Positions 16,845-25,869 of a stretch of DNA of 35,457 bases are shown in pieces. The notes under the pieces were generated by a model. That model had not been told where the DNA came from. It saw nothing but the letters and a program-made list of their open reading frames with translations, and did not search any database. The translations under genes were made by a program, and so were the position numbers. The stretch spans positions 17,223 through 52,679 of the forward strand of contig DCHD01000058.1 in the NCBI GenBank assembly GCA_002315565.1, given 5' to 3'. The stretch is from Solobacterium sp. UBA1761. Its GTDB lineage: Bacteria; Bacillota_I; Bacilli_A; Erysipelotrichales; Erysipelotrichaceae. Within the stretch, counting starts at the first letter, position 1, and every line of letters begins with the position of its first letter.

Positions 16845-17870
16845 ATGCAGAAAATAAAAGACATAACTATTGTAAGTTTATCCAAAGGAATTCTTGGAGA
16901 ACCATTTATTGAACACGAACTTGAAATCGGATTAAGAAGACTAAAGGAGTGGGGTGTTGATGTACACTTTTCAAGAAATGCCCTAAAAGGAATGGAATAT
17001 ATTGAACAGCACCCTGAAGAAAGAGCAAAAGATCTCATTGAAGCTTTTGAAAGTGACACCGATATGATTCTGTGCGCGGTGGGTGGGGAAGATACCTACA
17101 GATTACTTCCGTATCTTTTCAAAAATGATGAACTTAAAAAAGCTGTAAAAGAAAAAGTGTTCCTTGGTTTTTCCGATTCAACAATGAACCATCTGATGCT
17201 ACATAAAGCTGGACTAGATACCTATTATGGTCAGGCTTTCTTACCTGATGTATGTGAACTGTTTGATACTATGCTTCCATACAGCGAGAAGTATTTTAAG
17301 GAACTGATTGAAACAGGAACAATCTCAAGAATTATGCCAAGTGATATCTGGTACGATTCAAGAGATGATTTCTCAAAGGAAGCGATCGGCACAATACCAG
17401 CTTCACACGAAAACGAAGGTTTTATCTTATTGCAGGGCAAGGGCCAGTTTGAAGGTGAGATACTTGGTGGCTGCATCGATACCATCTACGATATCTTCAA
17501 TGGTGAGAGATTTGCGGATACTGTTGAAATATGTGAAAAGTACGAAATATTCCCATCGATTAATGACTGGAAGGGAAAGATTCTGCTTCTTGAGTCAAGT
17601 GAAGAAAAAGCTACTCCAGAGAAATACAGAAAGATGCTTAACGAACTTAAGAAATATGGTGTATTCGATGTCGTAAACGGAGTACTGATCGGTAAGCCTG
17701 CTGATGAAACCTATTTTGAAGAATACAAAGAGATTCTGAAAGAGGCAATCGACAATCCTGATTTGCCGGTAGTTGTAAACATCAATGTCGGTCATGCAAT
17801 ACCACGCTGTATTATTCCGTTTGGAAAACATGCAAGAGTTGATGTCGATAAACAGGAAATCGTATTCTAA
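16845..17870 (+). CDS. S66-family LD-carboxypeptidase / MccF-like peptidase (second copy)
   Basis: 341 residues. Start chosen at the ATG with GAGGAG 6 nt upstream; the frame is open from a TTG at 16812 that lies inside the gmk terminator. The complete S66 triad is visible: Ser110 in LGFSDSTM, Glu250 in ILLLESSEE, His317 in VNVGHAIP. The Glu strand and the length are closer to MccF-type acyl-adenylate hydrolases than to classical LdcA. It is cytoplasmic, with no signal peptide. It is paralogous to the gene at 397 but clearly diverged. A role in murein peptide recycling or in self-protection against a peptide-nucleotide antibiotic cannot be separated from sequence. Confidence 0.87.
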   Translation: MQKIKDITIVSLSKGILGEPFIEHELEIGLRRLKEWGVDVHFSRNALKGMEYIEQHPEERAKDLIEAFESDTDMILCAVGGEDTYRLLPYLFKNDELKKAVKEKVFLGFSDSTMNHLMLHKAGLDTYYGQAFLPDVCELFDTMLPYSEKYFKELIETGTISRIMPSDIWYDSRDDFSKEAIGTIPASHENEGFILLQGKGQFEGEILGGCIDTIYDIFNGERFADTVEICEKYEIFPSINDWKGKILLLESSEEKATPEKYRKMLNELKKYGVFDVVNGVLIGKPADETYFEEYKEILKEAIDNPDLPVVVNINVGHAIPRCIIPFGKHARVDVDKQEIVF

Positions 17871-17903
17871 TAAATATCCAAATATATTAAAATATTAAAG
17901 AAA

Positions 17904-17932
17904 TTGCAGTAAATGATTATTGGAAATACTGT
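17904..17932 (+). promoter_or_regulatory. Predicted promoter of the beta-helix surface protein
   Basis: -35 TTGCAG (17904-17909), 17-nt spacer, -10 TACTGT (17927-17932), then about 20 nt of leader with an AAAGGAAG ribosome binding site before the ATG at 17958. Confidence 0.5.
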
Positions 17933-17957
17933 TTTGTTGGTTAAAAAGGAAGTAAAT

Positions 17958-19685
17958 ATGAAAAAGATTTTATGTTTGATATTCAGTGTTGTCATGATGG
18001 TTTCATTTTTGACTGTTAAAGTTAATGCTGAAACACATACACACTGTGATTGTGGTGAGAGCGAGTGTTCCGGGACAGGACATGACAGTACAAAAGAATG
18101 GACATCTGTATCATCTCTTCCAACCGATTCCGGTTATTACTGTTTAGCAAACGATATTGAACTTGGAAGTACACCATGGACTATTGCGGCAGGTAAAGAC
18201 ATTCATCTGTGTTTAAACGGCTATGAAATCAAGGCAAGTTCATACCTTGATCCATACATGATTGTTGTAGGCGGTACTTTGACAGTTACCGACTGTCAGG
18301 AAACATGCGGAAAGATTACAAGTATTAATGCGAACGGTATTTTTAAAGTATCTGGCGGTACATTAAATATTTATAATGGAACAGTTACTCACAAAAAACA
18401 GGACAGACACATTATCCTGGCAGAAAACGGGGGAAAAGTTAACGTTTTTGATGGAACTTTTGCTAATGAAAAGCATGAAACAAAAGATCTTACCAATATA
18501 TATGGCTTCCTGGTAGCTCAGTCGGCAGGTTCAGAAATCAATGTCTATGGCGGTGATTTTACCGTTAATGAAATTACGAACAACAACAGTACAAAGTTTG
18601 CACCATATCTGATGAATACAGATGGCAATGGTACATTCAATATAACAGGTGGAACTTTCACTGCGAAGTATTATGGCAACTCAAAGCACTCCTTTGGTAC
18701 AGCAACTATTACAGGTGGAACTTTTGCCACAGCAAGTTTACCGACAAAAACCGGTGACGTTGTTGACCTAAGCAAGAAAACTGCTGAGGGATATGAGCTT
18801 GTTGACCTTGGCGAAGGTGGACCTTATCAGGTAAAAAAGATTGAGGCATTCAAAATAGGCGCCACAACTTTCTCAACACTTAACGAGGCAATTGCGGCCG
18901 CAAATGAAAACGATAACATCGTTGTCTTAAGAGACAGTGATCTCAAAGATGTTGCTGATATCAGTAAAAAAATCAGTATTGATCTTAATGGTTATGTTTT
19001 ATCTGGAACAGGTTCAACAAGTCAGATATTCAAAATAGTTGAAAACGGTAAATTGACAATAGATGATTCCAGTGTTGCAAAAACAGGTAAGATTTCCGCA
19101 TATAATACTAGTCCAACACTTATAAAAATTGATTCTGGTGAACTTGTTGTCAATGGCGGCAACTTTACAGTACAGGTCGACAGTTATGTTTCATACAGCC
19201 ACGTTATAAACTGTCTGCAGGGAAAAACTACTTTGAATGGCGGAAACTTCAGTGTTCTTAAAGGATGTGATACCCAGAACGACAATCTGTTCAGTTCTGT
19301 TGTGGCAGCAACCAGAAAAGATGCATTAAAAGATTCAACAATCACCATCAATGGTGGAACATATAACTGTTCTTACAGCGAAACAGGAACCGGAAAGTTT
19401 GCGTCAAGAATATTCACTCCTTATAAAGGCGATAATGGTGACTTTGGAACCATTAATGTTAATGGCGGCAATTTCAATGGAGATTACAACAATCCAGAAC
19501 TGACAGAAATAAAGAAGTATCTGAATATTGTTGGCGGCTCATTTGATAGGAATATTTTTACTGATAATCTGAAACTGTCAGATATGATAAACACAGATAA
19601 ATATTATGTAAAAACAAGCGGAGAGCGCTATGTTGTTACAGAAGTAGAAAAAACATATTCAGTAGTAAATACCTGTACAAAATAG
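17958..19685 (+). CDS. Secreted beta-helix repeat protein, no wall anchor seen
   Basis: 575 residues from the ATG with AAAGGAAG upstream (the frame is open from 17913). Clear signal peptide (MKKILCLIFSVVMMVSFLTV, then KVNA). A short Cys/His-rich segment, HTHCDCGESECSGTGHD, follows the cleavage site. The rest is two copies of a Firmicute surface module: an opening strand set with CLNGYEI or DLNGYVL, then repeated GGxF/GGT rungs (GGTLNIYNG, ITGGTFTA, VNGGNFTV, LNGGNFSV, VNGGNFNG) typical of a right-handed parallel beta-helix. The linker TTFSTLNEAIAAANENDNIV is a widespread motif in such proteins. The C-terminus ends VVNTCTK without LPXTG, membrane helix or SLH, so it is either released or truncated relative to anchored relatives. 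Probable adhesin or glycan binder; function unknown. Confidence 0.75.
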   Translation: MKKILCLIFSVVMMVSFLTVKVNAETHTHCDCGESECSGTGHDSTKEWTSVSSLPTDSGYYCLANDIELGSTPWTIAAGKDIHLCLNGYEIKASSYLDPYMIVVGGTLTVTDCQETCGKITSINANGIFKVSGGTLNIYNGTVTHKKQDRHIILAENGGKVNVFDGTFANEKHETKDLTNIYGFLVAQSAGSEINVYGGDFTVNEITNNNSTKFAPYLMNTDGNGTFNITGGTFTAKYYGNSKHSFGTATITGGTFATASLPTKTGDVVDLSKKTAEGYELVDLGEGGPYQVKKIEAFKIGATTFSTLNEAIAAANENDNIVVLRDSDLKDVADISKKISIDLNGYVLSGTGSTSQIFKIVENGKLTIDDSSVAKTGKISAYNTSPTLIKIDSGELVVNGGNFTVQVDSYVSYSHVINCLQGKTTLNGGNFSVLKGCDTQNDNLFSSVVAATRKDALKDSTITINGGTYNCSYSETGTGKFASRIFTPYKGDNGDFGTINVNGGNFNGDYNNPELTEIKKYLNIVGGSFDRNIFTDNLKLSDMINTDKYYVKTSGERYVVTEVEKTYSVVNTCTK

Positions 19686-19701
19686 TTTGAAACTAAAATG
19701 A

Positions 19702-19729
19702 AGCCTGGCAAATAAATGCCAGGCTTTTT
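19702..19729 (+). terminator. Intrinsic terminator after beta-helix gene
   Basis: Perfect 9-bp stem AGCCTGGCA / TGCCAGGCT with loop AATAAA, followed by TTTT. Confidence 0.88.
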
Positions 19730-19733
19730 GTAT

Positions 19734-19763
19734 GCATAAAAAAGACTCCTTTGCAGGAGTCTT
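19734..19763 (-). terminator. Intrinsic terminator of rpsD
   Basis: On the minus strand, AAGACTCCT / AGGAGTCTT (19755-19763 and 19742-19750) with a GCAA-type loop, followed by a T run (A's at 19736-19741 on the plus strand). Confidence 0.85.
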
Positions 19764-19772
19764 AGTTGATTA

Positions 19773-20378
19773 CTATCTGTTGTAGTATTCGATGATAAGA
19801 GTTTCGTTAACTTCCAGATTAAGTTCTTTTCTTTCTGGGATTCTAACGTATGTACCTTTACGGTTGTCTTTATCAACGTTTACGAAGTCCTTAGTTGAAA
19901 CAGTTGCTTCTAATGCTTCAGCGATAGCTGCATTGTTTCTCATTGATTCTTTAACTTCGATTGTTGAGCCAGGTTTTACCATAGCTGATGGGATGTCAAC
20001 TTTCTTGCCGTTTACCAGGATATGTCCGTGGTTAACTAACTGTCTAGCTGCTCTTCTAGTTCTAGCGAAGCCCATTCTGTATACAAGGTTATCTACTCTA
20101 GATTCCAGCATGATTAACAGGTTAGTACCTGTAACGCCTTCCATCTTAGAAGCTTTCAGATAAGTGTTGTAGAACTGCTTTTCGCTAAGACCATACATAT
20201 GTCTGATCTTCTGCTTTTCAGCTTTCTGCTGACCATAGTTAGACTGCTTGATTCTCTTTGCTGCACTACCGTGCTGTCCTGGGATATAAGCTCTCTTTGT
20301 CAGTTCTTCGCCAGTTTCAAGAATTGAGAAGTTAAGACGACGAGAGATACGCCATACTGGACCAGTGTTTCTTGCCAT
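19773..20378 (-). CDS. rpsD: 30S ribosomal protein S4
   Basis: 201 residues; primary 16S rRNA-binding protein that nucleates 30S body assembly and in Firmicutes represses its own mRNA. It starts MARNTGPVWRISRRL, with a KRAYIPGQHG segment, and the S4 RNA-binding domain around VYRMGFARTRRAARQLVNHG. None of the four zinc-binding cysteines found in some S4 proteins is present, so this is the C-minus form. GGAGGA ribosome binding site just upstream. It is transcribed alone, away from ezrA, from a consensus promoter with a leader of about 145 nt. Confidence 0.97.
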   Translation of the reverse strand: MARNTGPVWRISRRLNFSILETGEELTKRAYIPGQHGSAAKRIKQSNYGQQKAEKQKIRHMYGLSEKQFYNTYLKASKMEGVTGTNLLIMLESRVDNLVYRMGFARTRRAARQLVNHGHILVNGKKVDIPSAMVKPGSTIEVKESMRNNAAIAEALEATVSTKDFVNVDKDNRKGTYVRIPERKELNLEVNETLIIEYYNR

Positions 20379-20522
20379 TTAAATTTTTCCTCCATTGTCA
20401 AGACAATACCAGGTATGAATCATTGATGTGAGTGTTAATATTAAGCTTTCATTCTAGAGCTGAATTACTAACTTCCTTAGTGGTATTAACGCTTTGGCAC
20501 CAACTTCATATGCTGCTAATGC
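20379..20522 (-). promoter_or_regulatory. Structured 5' leader of rpsD, candidate S4 autoregulatory element
   Basis: About 144 nt lie between the predicted transcription start and the rpsD ATG. Complementary segments GTTAATA and TATTAAC, about 50 nt apart, enclose further small hairpins (AGCTCTAGAATGAAAGCT). A short TTGTC/GACAA hairpin sits directly before the GGAGGA ribosome binding site. S4 is known to bind its own rpsD leader in B. subtilis; that this leader does the same is inference, as I could not match a covariance model. Confidence 0.6.
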
Positions 20523-20528
20523 TGATAT

Positions 20529-20557
20529 ATTATATCTAAATACAGCACCTATGTCAA
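20529..20557 (-). promoter_or_regulatory. rpsD: Consensus sigma-A promoter of rpsD
   Basis: Perfect -35 TTGACA (20552-20557), 17-nt spacer, perfect -10 TATAAT (20529-20534), as expected for a strongly expressed ribosomal protein gene. Confidence 0.9.
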
Positions 20558-20575
20558 ATTGCAAATTATCTGTTG

Positions 20576-20604
20576 TTGATAGTAAAATTATTATGACATA
20601 TTAG
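20576..20604 (+). promoter_or_regulatory. Predicted leaderless promoter of the ezrA operon
   Basis: -35 TTGATA (20576-20581), 17-nt spacer, -10 TATTAG (20599-20604), then 7 nt to the ATG at 20612. No Shine-Dalgarno sequence is present. Confidence 0.5.
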
Positions 20605-20611
20605 GTATATT

Positions 20612-22312
20612 ATGAGCAAAACGAAGATAGGGATTATTGCTGGACTGGTTGCACTGATTATCATCATAATCATTGTTTTAGTCCGCAATTCAAAGAAAGC
20701 AAAACTGAAGGAAGAAATGGAAGAAATCAATGTCCGTTTCAATGAAGTAAAGTCATCTCCGATTGCCTATAAACTTTCAAAAGCTCAGTCTTTAGCCAAG
20801 AGAAACGAAGAGACTGCCGAAGAAGTAAAGTCATACTACAAAAAATATGAGAAAGTGCAGGAAGATCTTGATTCAGTGCAGAAACTGATTGAAGAACTTG
20901 AAGACTGTATTGCCCTAGGCCAGGGTGACGACATCAAAGATCTTAAACACTCAATCTATTCCAATATTTCATCAATCCAGAAAGAAATCAGAGAGATTGA
21001 CAGCTATCTTGATAATTTCACTGTTGAAGAAAACAATCAGCGCTCAAGTTCACTGAAACTTAAAGAAGAATTCCAGCAGCTTAAACTGTACATTTCTGAG
21101 AATGCCGGAAGCTTTACCTATGCGATTGATGGTGTTGATGCCAGAATTGCCAAGGTAGAAGATCTCTTTACCGAAAGCGAAGAATGTCTGTATGCTTCTG
21201 ACTTCAATGGTGCAAAACAGATATTCACTGAAATAGAAACTGAAATTGACGATATGAAAGAAGTGTTCATTACACTTCCTGAACTTATTGCCAGAATCAA
21301 GGGAACACTGCCTACACTTATTGAAGAAGCTGAAAAAGAATACTCTTTGACTAAACAAAGAGGAATCAATCTTGAAAAATACAATATCGATTCAAAGATT
21401 GCTGACATCAGATTAACAATGAACGCTGATCTCAAGAGTCTTCTTGAATGCAAGACAGATGAAGTGGGCAAAAACTGTGAAGAATCAGAAGAAACACTTA
21501 AAGGCATCCTGGCTGATCTTGAAAGAGAAAACAGCGCATATGGTGATGCAAAAGAAGTTGTGCAGAATACCAGAGACAATGTTGCTGAACTTAAACGTCT
21601 GTTCGAATATGTGACAACCGGATATAAAAAAGATAAAGAGCGTTTTGGCATGGAAGATATTGAACCATACCTTAAAGACGTTGCCCGTGATATCAAGGAC
21701 TTTGAAAAGAGATCACAGGAGTACGATCTTGACTTAAGCGATTCAAGAAAGTCTTCAATGGAGATTCTTACAGAATCAAACAATCTTTATAACGAAACAG
21801 AGGTTACCAGAAAATCACTGCTGTCTCACAAGATGAAGATTGACAAGACAACTTCCGATGAACAGCACGCCAAAGTGCAGCTGCAGAAACTGCAGGTTGT
21901 AATCAATGAGGTTGAAATCAAGGTTAAGGAATACCGCATTCCGACAATCTCAGAGAACTATTATATGGATCTTGAGAAATCCCGTGAATACATCAGCAGT
22001 ATTAAGGCACTTCTTGAAGAAGTTCCAATTGATGTTGAAAAACTCAACGCAACAGTAAATGAAGCAGTTGATTCTATCTATCATTTCTACAACAATGTAA
22101 ACAATATTGTCGGTATGGCCGTGATGATTGAAAATGCGATTGTGTTCGGCAACAAGTACCGTTCAACATATAAGGAAGTTGATCAGGAACTCTCTAAAGC
22201 TGAGTTCTGTTATATCAATGGTGAGTATACCAAATCTCTGACTACAGCAATCAAGTGTCTGGAGAAACTCTATCCTAATATTTCTGACAAGAAAATGCTG
22301 GAGAATGAATAG
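20612..22312 (+). CDS. ezrA: Septation ring formation regulator EzrA
   Basis: 566 residues: one N-terminal membrane helix (IGIIAGLVALIIIIIIVLV) followed by an almost entirely coiled-coil cytoplasmic part. This is the topology of EzrA, a spectrin-like FtsZ regulator at the division site. The typical motif SSPIAYKLSKAQSL just after the membrane helix and the Glu/Lys/Leu-rich heptads to the end support the call. Context is decisive: divergent from rpsD and followed by a cysteine desulfurase and thiI, the same neighbourhood as in B. subtilis. The stop codon overlaps the next gene's GTG (TAGTG). Confidence 0.92.
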   Translation: MSKTKIGIIAGLVALIIIIIIVLVRNSKKAKLKEEMEEINVRFNEVKSSPIAYKLSKAQSLAKRNEETAEEVKSYYKKYEKVQEDLDSVQKLIEELEDCIALGQGDDIKDLKHSIYSNISSIQKEIREIDSYLDNFTVEENNQRSSSLKLKEEFQQLKLYISENAGSFTYAIDGVDARIAKVEDLFTESEECLYASDFNGAKQIFTEIETEIDDMKEVFITLPELIARIKGTLPTLIEEAEKEYSLTKQRGINLEKYNIDSKIADIRLTMNADLKSLLECKTDEVGKNCEESEETLKGILADLERENSAYGDAKEVVQNTRDNVAELKRLFEYVTTGYKKDKERFGMEDIEPYLKDVARDIKDFEKRSQEYDLDLSDSRKSSMEILTESNNLYNETEVTRKSLLSHKMKIDKTTSDEQHAKVQLQKLQVVINEVEIKVKEYRIPTISENYYMDLEKSREYISSIKALLEEVPIDVEKLNATVNEAVDSIYHFYNNVNNIVGMAVMIENAIVFGNKYRSTYKEVDQELSKAEFCYINGEYTKSLTTAIKCLEKLYPNISDKKMLENE

Positions 22313-23424
22313 TGAAAGTTTATTTTGATGCCGTATCCAGTACAAACGTTGACAGCGAAGTTCTGGATACCTATAAGAAAATACTTGATAAACATTACTG
22401 CAACAGCGACGCTCTTTATGACGATGGCGTCGCTATTTATAGTCTTATGGAGAAATCCAGAAGTACGATAGCTGATCTTTTGAAGGTTGAAGCCGATGAG
22501 GTAATATTTACATCAGGTTCTTCAGAGTCAAACAGCACTGCCATCAAGAGTGTGTGTCTTGGTCAGAAAGAAAGAAAACACATCGTTTCAACAGTTACCG
22601 AGCATCATTCGCTTCTGTATGCTCTTGAACAGCTTGAAGAATATTTCGGCTTTGAAGTGACCTATCTTAAGCCGAATGAAGATGGCGTTGTTACAGCCGA
22701 GATGGTTAAGAAAGCTTTAAGACCTGATACGATTCTTGTCTCCGTTATGGCCTGCAATAATGAGTTAGGTCTGATCAATGACATCGATGGAATCAAGAAA
22801 GTGGTCAAAGCCAATTCGGGAACTTACTTCCACAGCGATCTTACTCAGGCTATCGGCAAGATGAAGATTGATCTTAAAGATATCGATCTGGCAAGTATTT
22901 CTGCCCACAAGATACACGGACTTAAGGGCTCTGGACTTCTTATCAAGAAACAGTATGTAAAGATGATCCCTCTGATCAACGGCGGTCAGCAGGAATTCGG
23001 ATTAAGAGGCGGCACAAGTAATGCCCCAGCCAATATTGTTTTGGCCAAGACTTTAAGAAAAGCTCTTGAAAATATGGACAGGTATCACGATTATCTTCTT
23101 GACTATCATAAGCGTTTTGTTGAAGAACTCAAGAAGGTTGATGGCGTTACAATCAATTCAAAAGAAAACGGCATTCCTACACTTATCAATATCTCTACTC
23201 CACTTACCAGCGAGGTGATGTTGAATGCACTGAATCTTAAAGGTATTATGATTTCGTCAAAATCAACCTGCGGTTCAAGAAAGAATTCGCCTAATCTGAC
23301 ACTGGAGTCAATGGGTATTGACGGCAATCACACTATCAGGATTTCATTTGACTATACCAATACATACGAAGAAATTGATTATTTTATAACCTCAATAAAG
23401 GAGATTATCGAAAAATATGGCTGA
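22312..23424 (+). CDS. Cysteine desulfurase paired with ThiI (NifS/NifZ type)
   Basis: PLP enzyme that takes sulfur from cysteine and passes it to ThiI for 4-thiouridine in tRNA. GTG start overlapping the ezrA stop. 370 residues, with TSGSSESNSTAI for cofactor phosphate binding, the His-rich TVTEHHS, the PLP Lys200 in SISAHKIHG, and active-site Cys320 in SKSTCGSR. Overlap with thiI (ATG inside its last codons) indicates a dedicated desulfurase-ThiI pair, like nifZ-thiI of B. subtilis. Confidence 0.93.
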   Translation: MKVYFDAVSSTNVDSEVLDTYKKILDKHYCNSDALYDDGVAIYSLMEKSRSTIADLLKVEADEVIFTSGSSESNSTAIKSVCLGQKERKHIVSTVTEHHSLLYALEQLEEYFGFEVTYLKPNEDGVVTAEMVKKALRPDTILVSVMACNNELGLINDIDGIKKVVKANSGTYFHSDLTQAIGKMKIDLKDIDLASISAHKIHGLKGSGLLIKKQYVKMIPLINGGQQEFGLRGGTSNAPANIVLAKTLRKALENMDRYHDYLLDYHKRFVEELKKVDGVTINSKENGIPTLINISTPLTSEVMLNALNLKGIMISSKSTCGSRKNSPNLTLESMGIDGNHTIRISFDYTNTYEEIDYFITSIKEIIEKYG

Positions 23425-24610
23425 TGTACTATATGACCATATCATGGTGAGATATGGTGAACTTACTACCAAAGGTAAAAACCGTAAAGAGTTTGAAAGA
23501 AAACTGACGGAGAATGTAAAGAAGAGACTTAAGGATTATCCTAAGCTTAAATATAATCGTACATTTGACGGTCTGTTTATCATACTGAACGGAGAAGACT
23601 ACAATCTGATCAAAGAAGATCTGAAACAGGTTTTCGGTTATTCATATTTTGCCGGAACAATGGTTGTTCCTAAGGATATCGATACGATTGCTCAGGCAGC
23701 ATATGATTTGTGCATGAAGAAAGACTATAAGACTTTCAAGATTTCTTCAAGGAGAAATGACAAGTCTTATCCTATGCATTCAGATGAGATAAACAGAAAA
23801 GTTGCTACCTATATCTTAAAGAACACAGAGATCAAGGTTGATGTCCACAATCCGGATATCACTATCTATATTGTTATTAAGGAAGATGGAGCATATATCC
23901 TCGATGAAAAGATCTATGGTCCAGGTGGTTATCCAACTGGTATCAACGGCAGAGCCATGCATATGATGTCCGGCGGTATTGATTCACCTGTTGCCGGTTA
24001 TCTGACTATGAAACGTGGTATGACAATTGAATGTCTGCACTTTGCAAGTCAGCCTTATACTTCAAAACAGGCACTTGATAAAGTGCTGGCTCTATCAAAA
24101 CAGTTGAGCTATTATCAGGAAAATGTCCTGGTACATATTATTCCGTTTACTGACCTGCAGCTTGCTATCTATCAGAACTGTGATGAGTCATATGCGATTA
24201 CCATCATGAGAAGAATGATGTACCGCATTGCTGACAGACTCGTTCAGGCCAGACACATGTCTATGATTACAAACGGTGAATCAGTAGGACAGGTTGCATC
24301 TCAGACTCCTGAATCCATCAAGGTAATTGAACACGTCTGTGATTCGCTTATCCTAAGACCTGTCTGTATGATGGATAAACAGGAAATCATCGATGTCGCA
24401 AGAAAGATCGGCACCTATGAAACAAGCATTCTTCCATATGAAGACTGCTGTACAATTTTTGACCCTAAGAATCCAGTAACCAAGCCAAAACTGGACCGTT
24501 GTGAATACTTCGAATCCAAGTTTGACTGGGAGAGCCTGGTTGATAAATGTATTGAGGGTGATAACGTAGTCAAAGTTTCATACAGAGACGTCTCAGAAGA
24601 TATCTTCTAA
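23417..24610 (+). CDS. thiI: tRNA 4-thiouridine synthetase ThiI (no rhodanese domain)
   Basis: 397 residues. NFLD/THUMP RNA-binding region (about 60-165), then a PP-loop ATP pyrophosphatase domain with MMSGGIDSPVAGY (185-190 SGGIDS). It ends after the ATPase domain, lacking the C-terminal rhodanese domain of E. coli ThiI, which is the usual Firmicute form. TNGESVGQVASQT and the C-terminal DCCTIFDPKNPVTKP are characteristic. It starts within the desulfurase gene, so the proteins are made together. It probably makes s4U8 in tRNA. Confidence 0.95.
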   Translation: MADVLYDHIMVRYGELTTKGKNRKEFERKLTENVKKRLKDYPKLKYNRTFDGLFIILNGEDYNLIKEDLKQVFGYSYFAGTMVVPKDIDTIAQAAYDLCMKKDYKTFKISSRRNDKSYPMHSDEINRKVATYILKNTEIKVDVHNPDITIYIVIKEDGAYILDEKIYGPGGYPTGINGRAMHMMSGGIDSPVAGYLTMKRGMTIECLHFASQPYTSKQALDKVLALSKQLSYYQENVLVHIIPFTDLQLAIYQNCDESYAITIMRRMMYRIADRLVQARHMSMITNGESVGQVASQTPESIKVIEHVCDSLILRPVCMMDKQEIIDVARKIGTYETSILPYEDCCTIFDPKNPVTKPKLDRCEYFESKFDWESLVDKCIEGDNVVKVSYRDVSEDIF

Positions 24611-24621
24611 AAGGAGGGCAT

Positions 24622-25869
24622 ATGAGCATTTACAAAACTAGAAGAGAAAGACTAATCAATTCCTATGAAGGAAATACCTGCGTAATTGTATTCTCAGGCA
24701 AAGAAATTATGAAGTCAGAAGATGAATGTTACGACTTCGATGTAAACCGTAACTTCTATTATCTGACAGGGCTTGAAAGAAACGATATGGCTCTGGTCAT
24801 CACTAAGATTGATGATGCAGTAAAAGAATTCATTTTCGCTCAGCCATACAGTGAATTCATCGCCAAGTGGTATGGCGACAGAATGCCGTTTGAAGAAATT
24901 AAAGAAATATCAGAAGTTGATTCGGTTAATGAATATGACAGTTTAAGAAGCACATTCGCTTCAATGTATAACCGTTTAAGAAGAGACCCTGAATTCAAGG
25001 TATCACTTGATTTATGGCAGTATACTGCTACTCAGGATGCATCTATGGCTGTACAGTTTGCCAATGAACTGAAAGAAAGATATCCAGGCCTTAAGATTGT
25101 TGACCTGTATCCTGCTATTGCTTCATTAAGACTTATTAAAGACGAAGAAGAAATCAAGAACATCTCAGAAGCTATTGCTACTACCAAATTTGCTCAGGAC
25201 TGGATGATGTCATTCATTAAACCTGAGACAAATGAAATGATGATGGAAGCTACATTTGATTATGCGTTAAAGTCAAGAATGTGCAACAAGAGAGCTTTCA
25301 CAACTATCGCTGCTTCAGGAAAGAATGCAACTGTTCTTCATTACCATGACAACAATCAGGTAATGCATGATGGTGACCTGTTCTTATGTGATATGGGTGC
25401 TACATACAAGAATTACTGTGCCGATATTTCCAGAACATTCCCAGTTAACGGAAAGTTCACTGAAAGACAGAAAGAGTTATATGAAGTTGTACTTGCTGTA
25501 CAGAAACTTGTTGAATCTACTGCCAAAGCCGGTGTTTCAATGAGAGACCTCAATAAGCTTGTTGTGGATTTCTACAAAGAAGAACTTCCTAAACATGGAC
25601 TTACAAAAGATGTAAGTGAATACTACTGGCATTCAATCGGCCATCAGCTTGGTCTGGATACTCATGACATCGATGGTGGACTTGGTGCAATATTAAAACC
25701 TGGTATGGTTATCACTAACGAACCAGGTCTGTATGTTGCTGATGAGAATATCGGTATCAGAATCGAAGATGACCTTCTGATTACTGAAGATGGATGCATC
25801 AACCTTGCTAAAGATCTTTACAAGGAAGTTGCTGATATCGAAGGCTTCATGGCTAATTATAAGCACTAA
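24622..25869 (+). CDS. Xaa-Pro aminopeptidase (M24B)
   Basis: 415 residues. Releases N-terminal residues that precede proline. The N-terminal creatinase-like domain (YYLTGLERNDMAL) is followed by the pita-bread catalytic domain with all metal ligands: Asp257 (LFLCDMGATY), Asp268 (CADISRTF), His341 (SIGHQLGLDTHD), Glu367 (TNEPGLY), Glu382 (GIRIEDDLLIT). AAAGGAGGG ribosome binding site 11 nt after thiI. Its 3' end overlaps the convergent metallophosphoesterase gene by 17 bp, and its terminator lies inside that gene. Confidence 0.93.
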   Translation: MSIYKTRRERLINSYEGNTCVIVFSGKEIMKSEDECYDFDVNRNFYYLTGLERNDMALVITKIDDAVKEFIFAQPYSEFIAKWYGDRMPFEEIKEISEVDSVNEYDSLRSTFASMYNRLRRDPEFKVSLDLWQYTATQDASMAVQFANELKERYPGLKIVDLYPAIASLRLIKDEEEIKNISEAIATTKFAQDWMMSFIKPETNEMMMEATFDYALKSRMCNKRAFTTIAASGKNATVLHYHDNNQVMHDGDLFLCDMGATYKNYCADISRTFPVNGKFTERQKELYEVVLAVQKLVESTAKAGVSMRDLNKLVVDFYKEELPKHGLTKDVSEYYWHSIGHQLGLDTHDIDGGLGAILKPGMVITNEPGLYVADENIGIRIEDDLLITEDGCINLAKDLYKEVADIEGFMANYKH

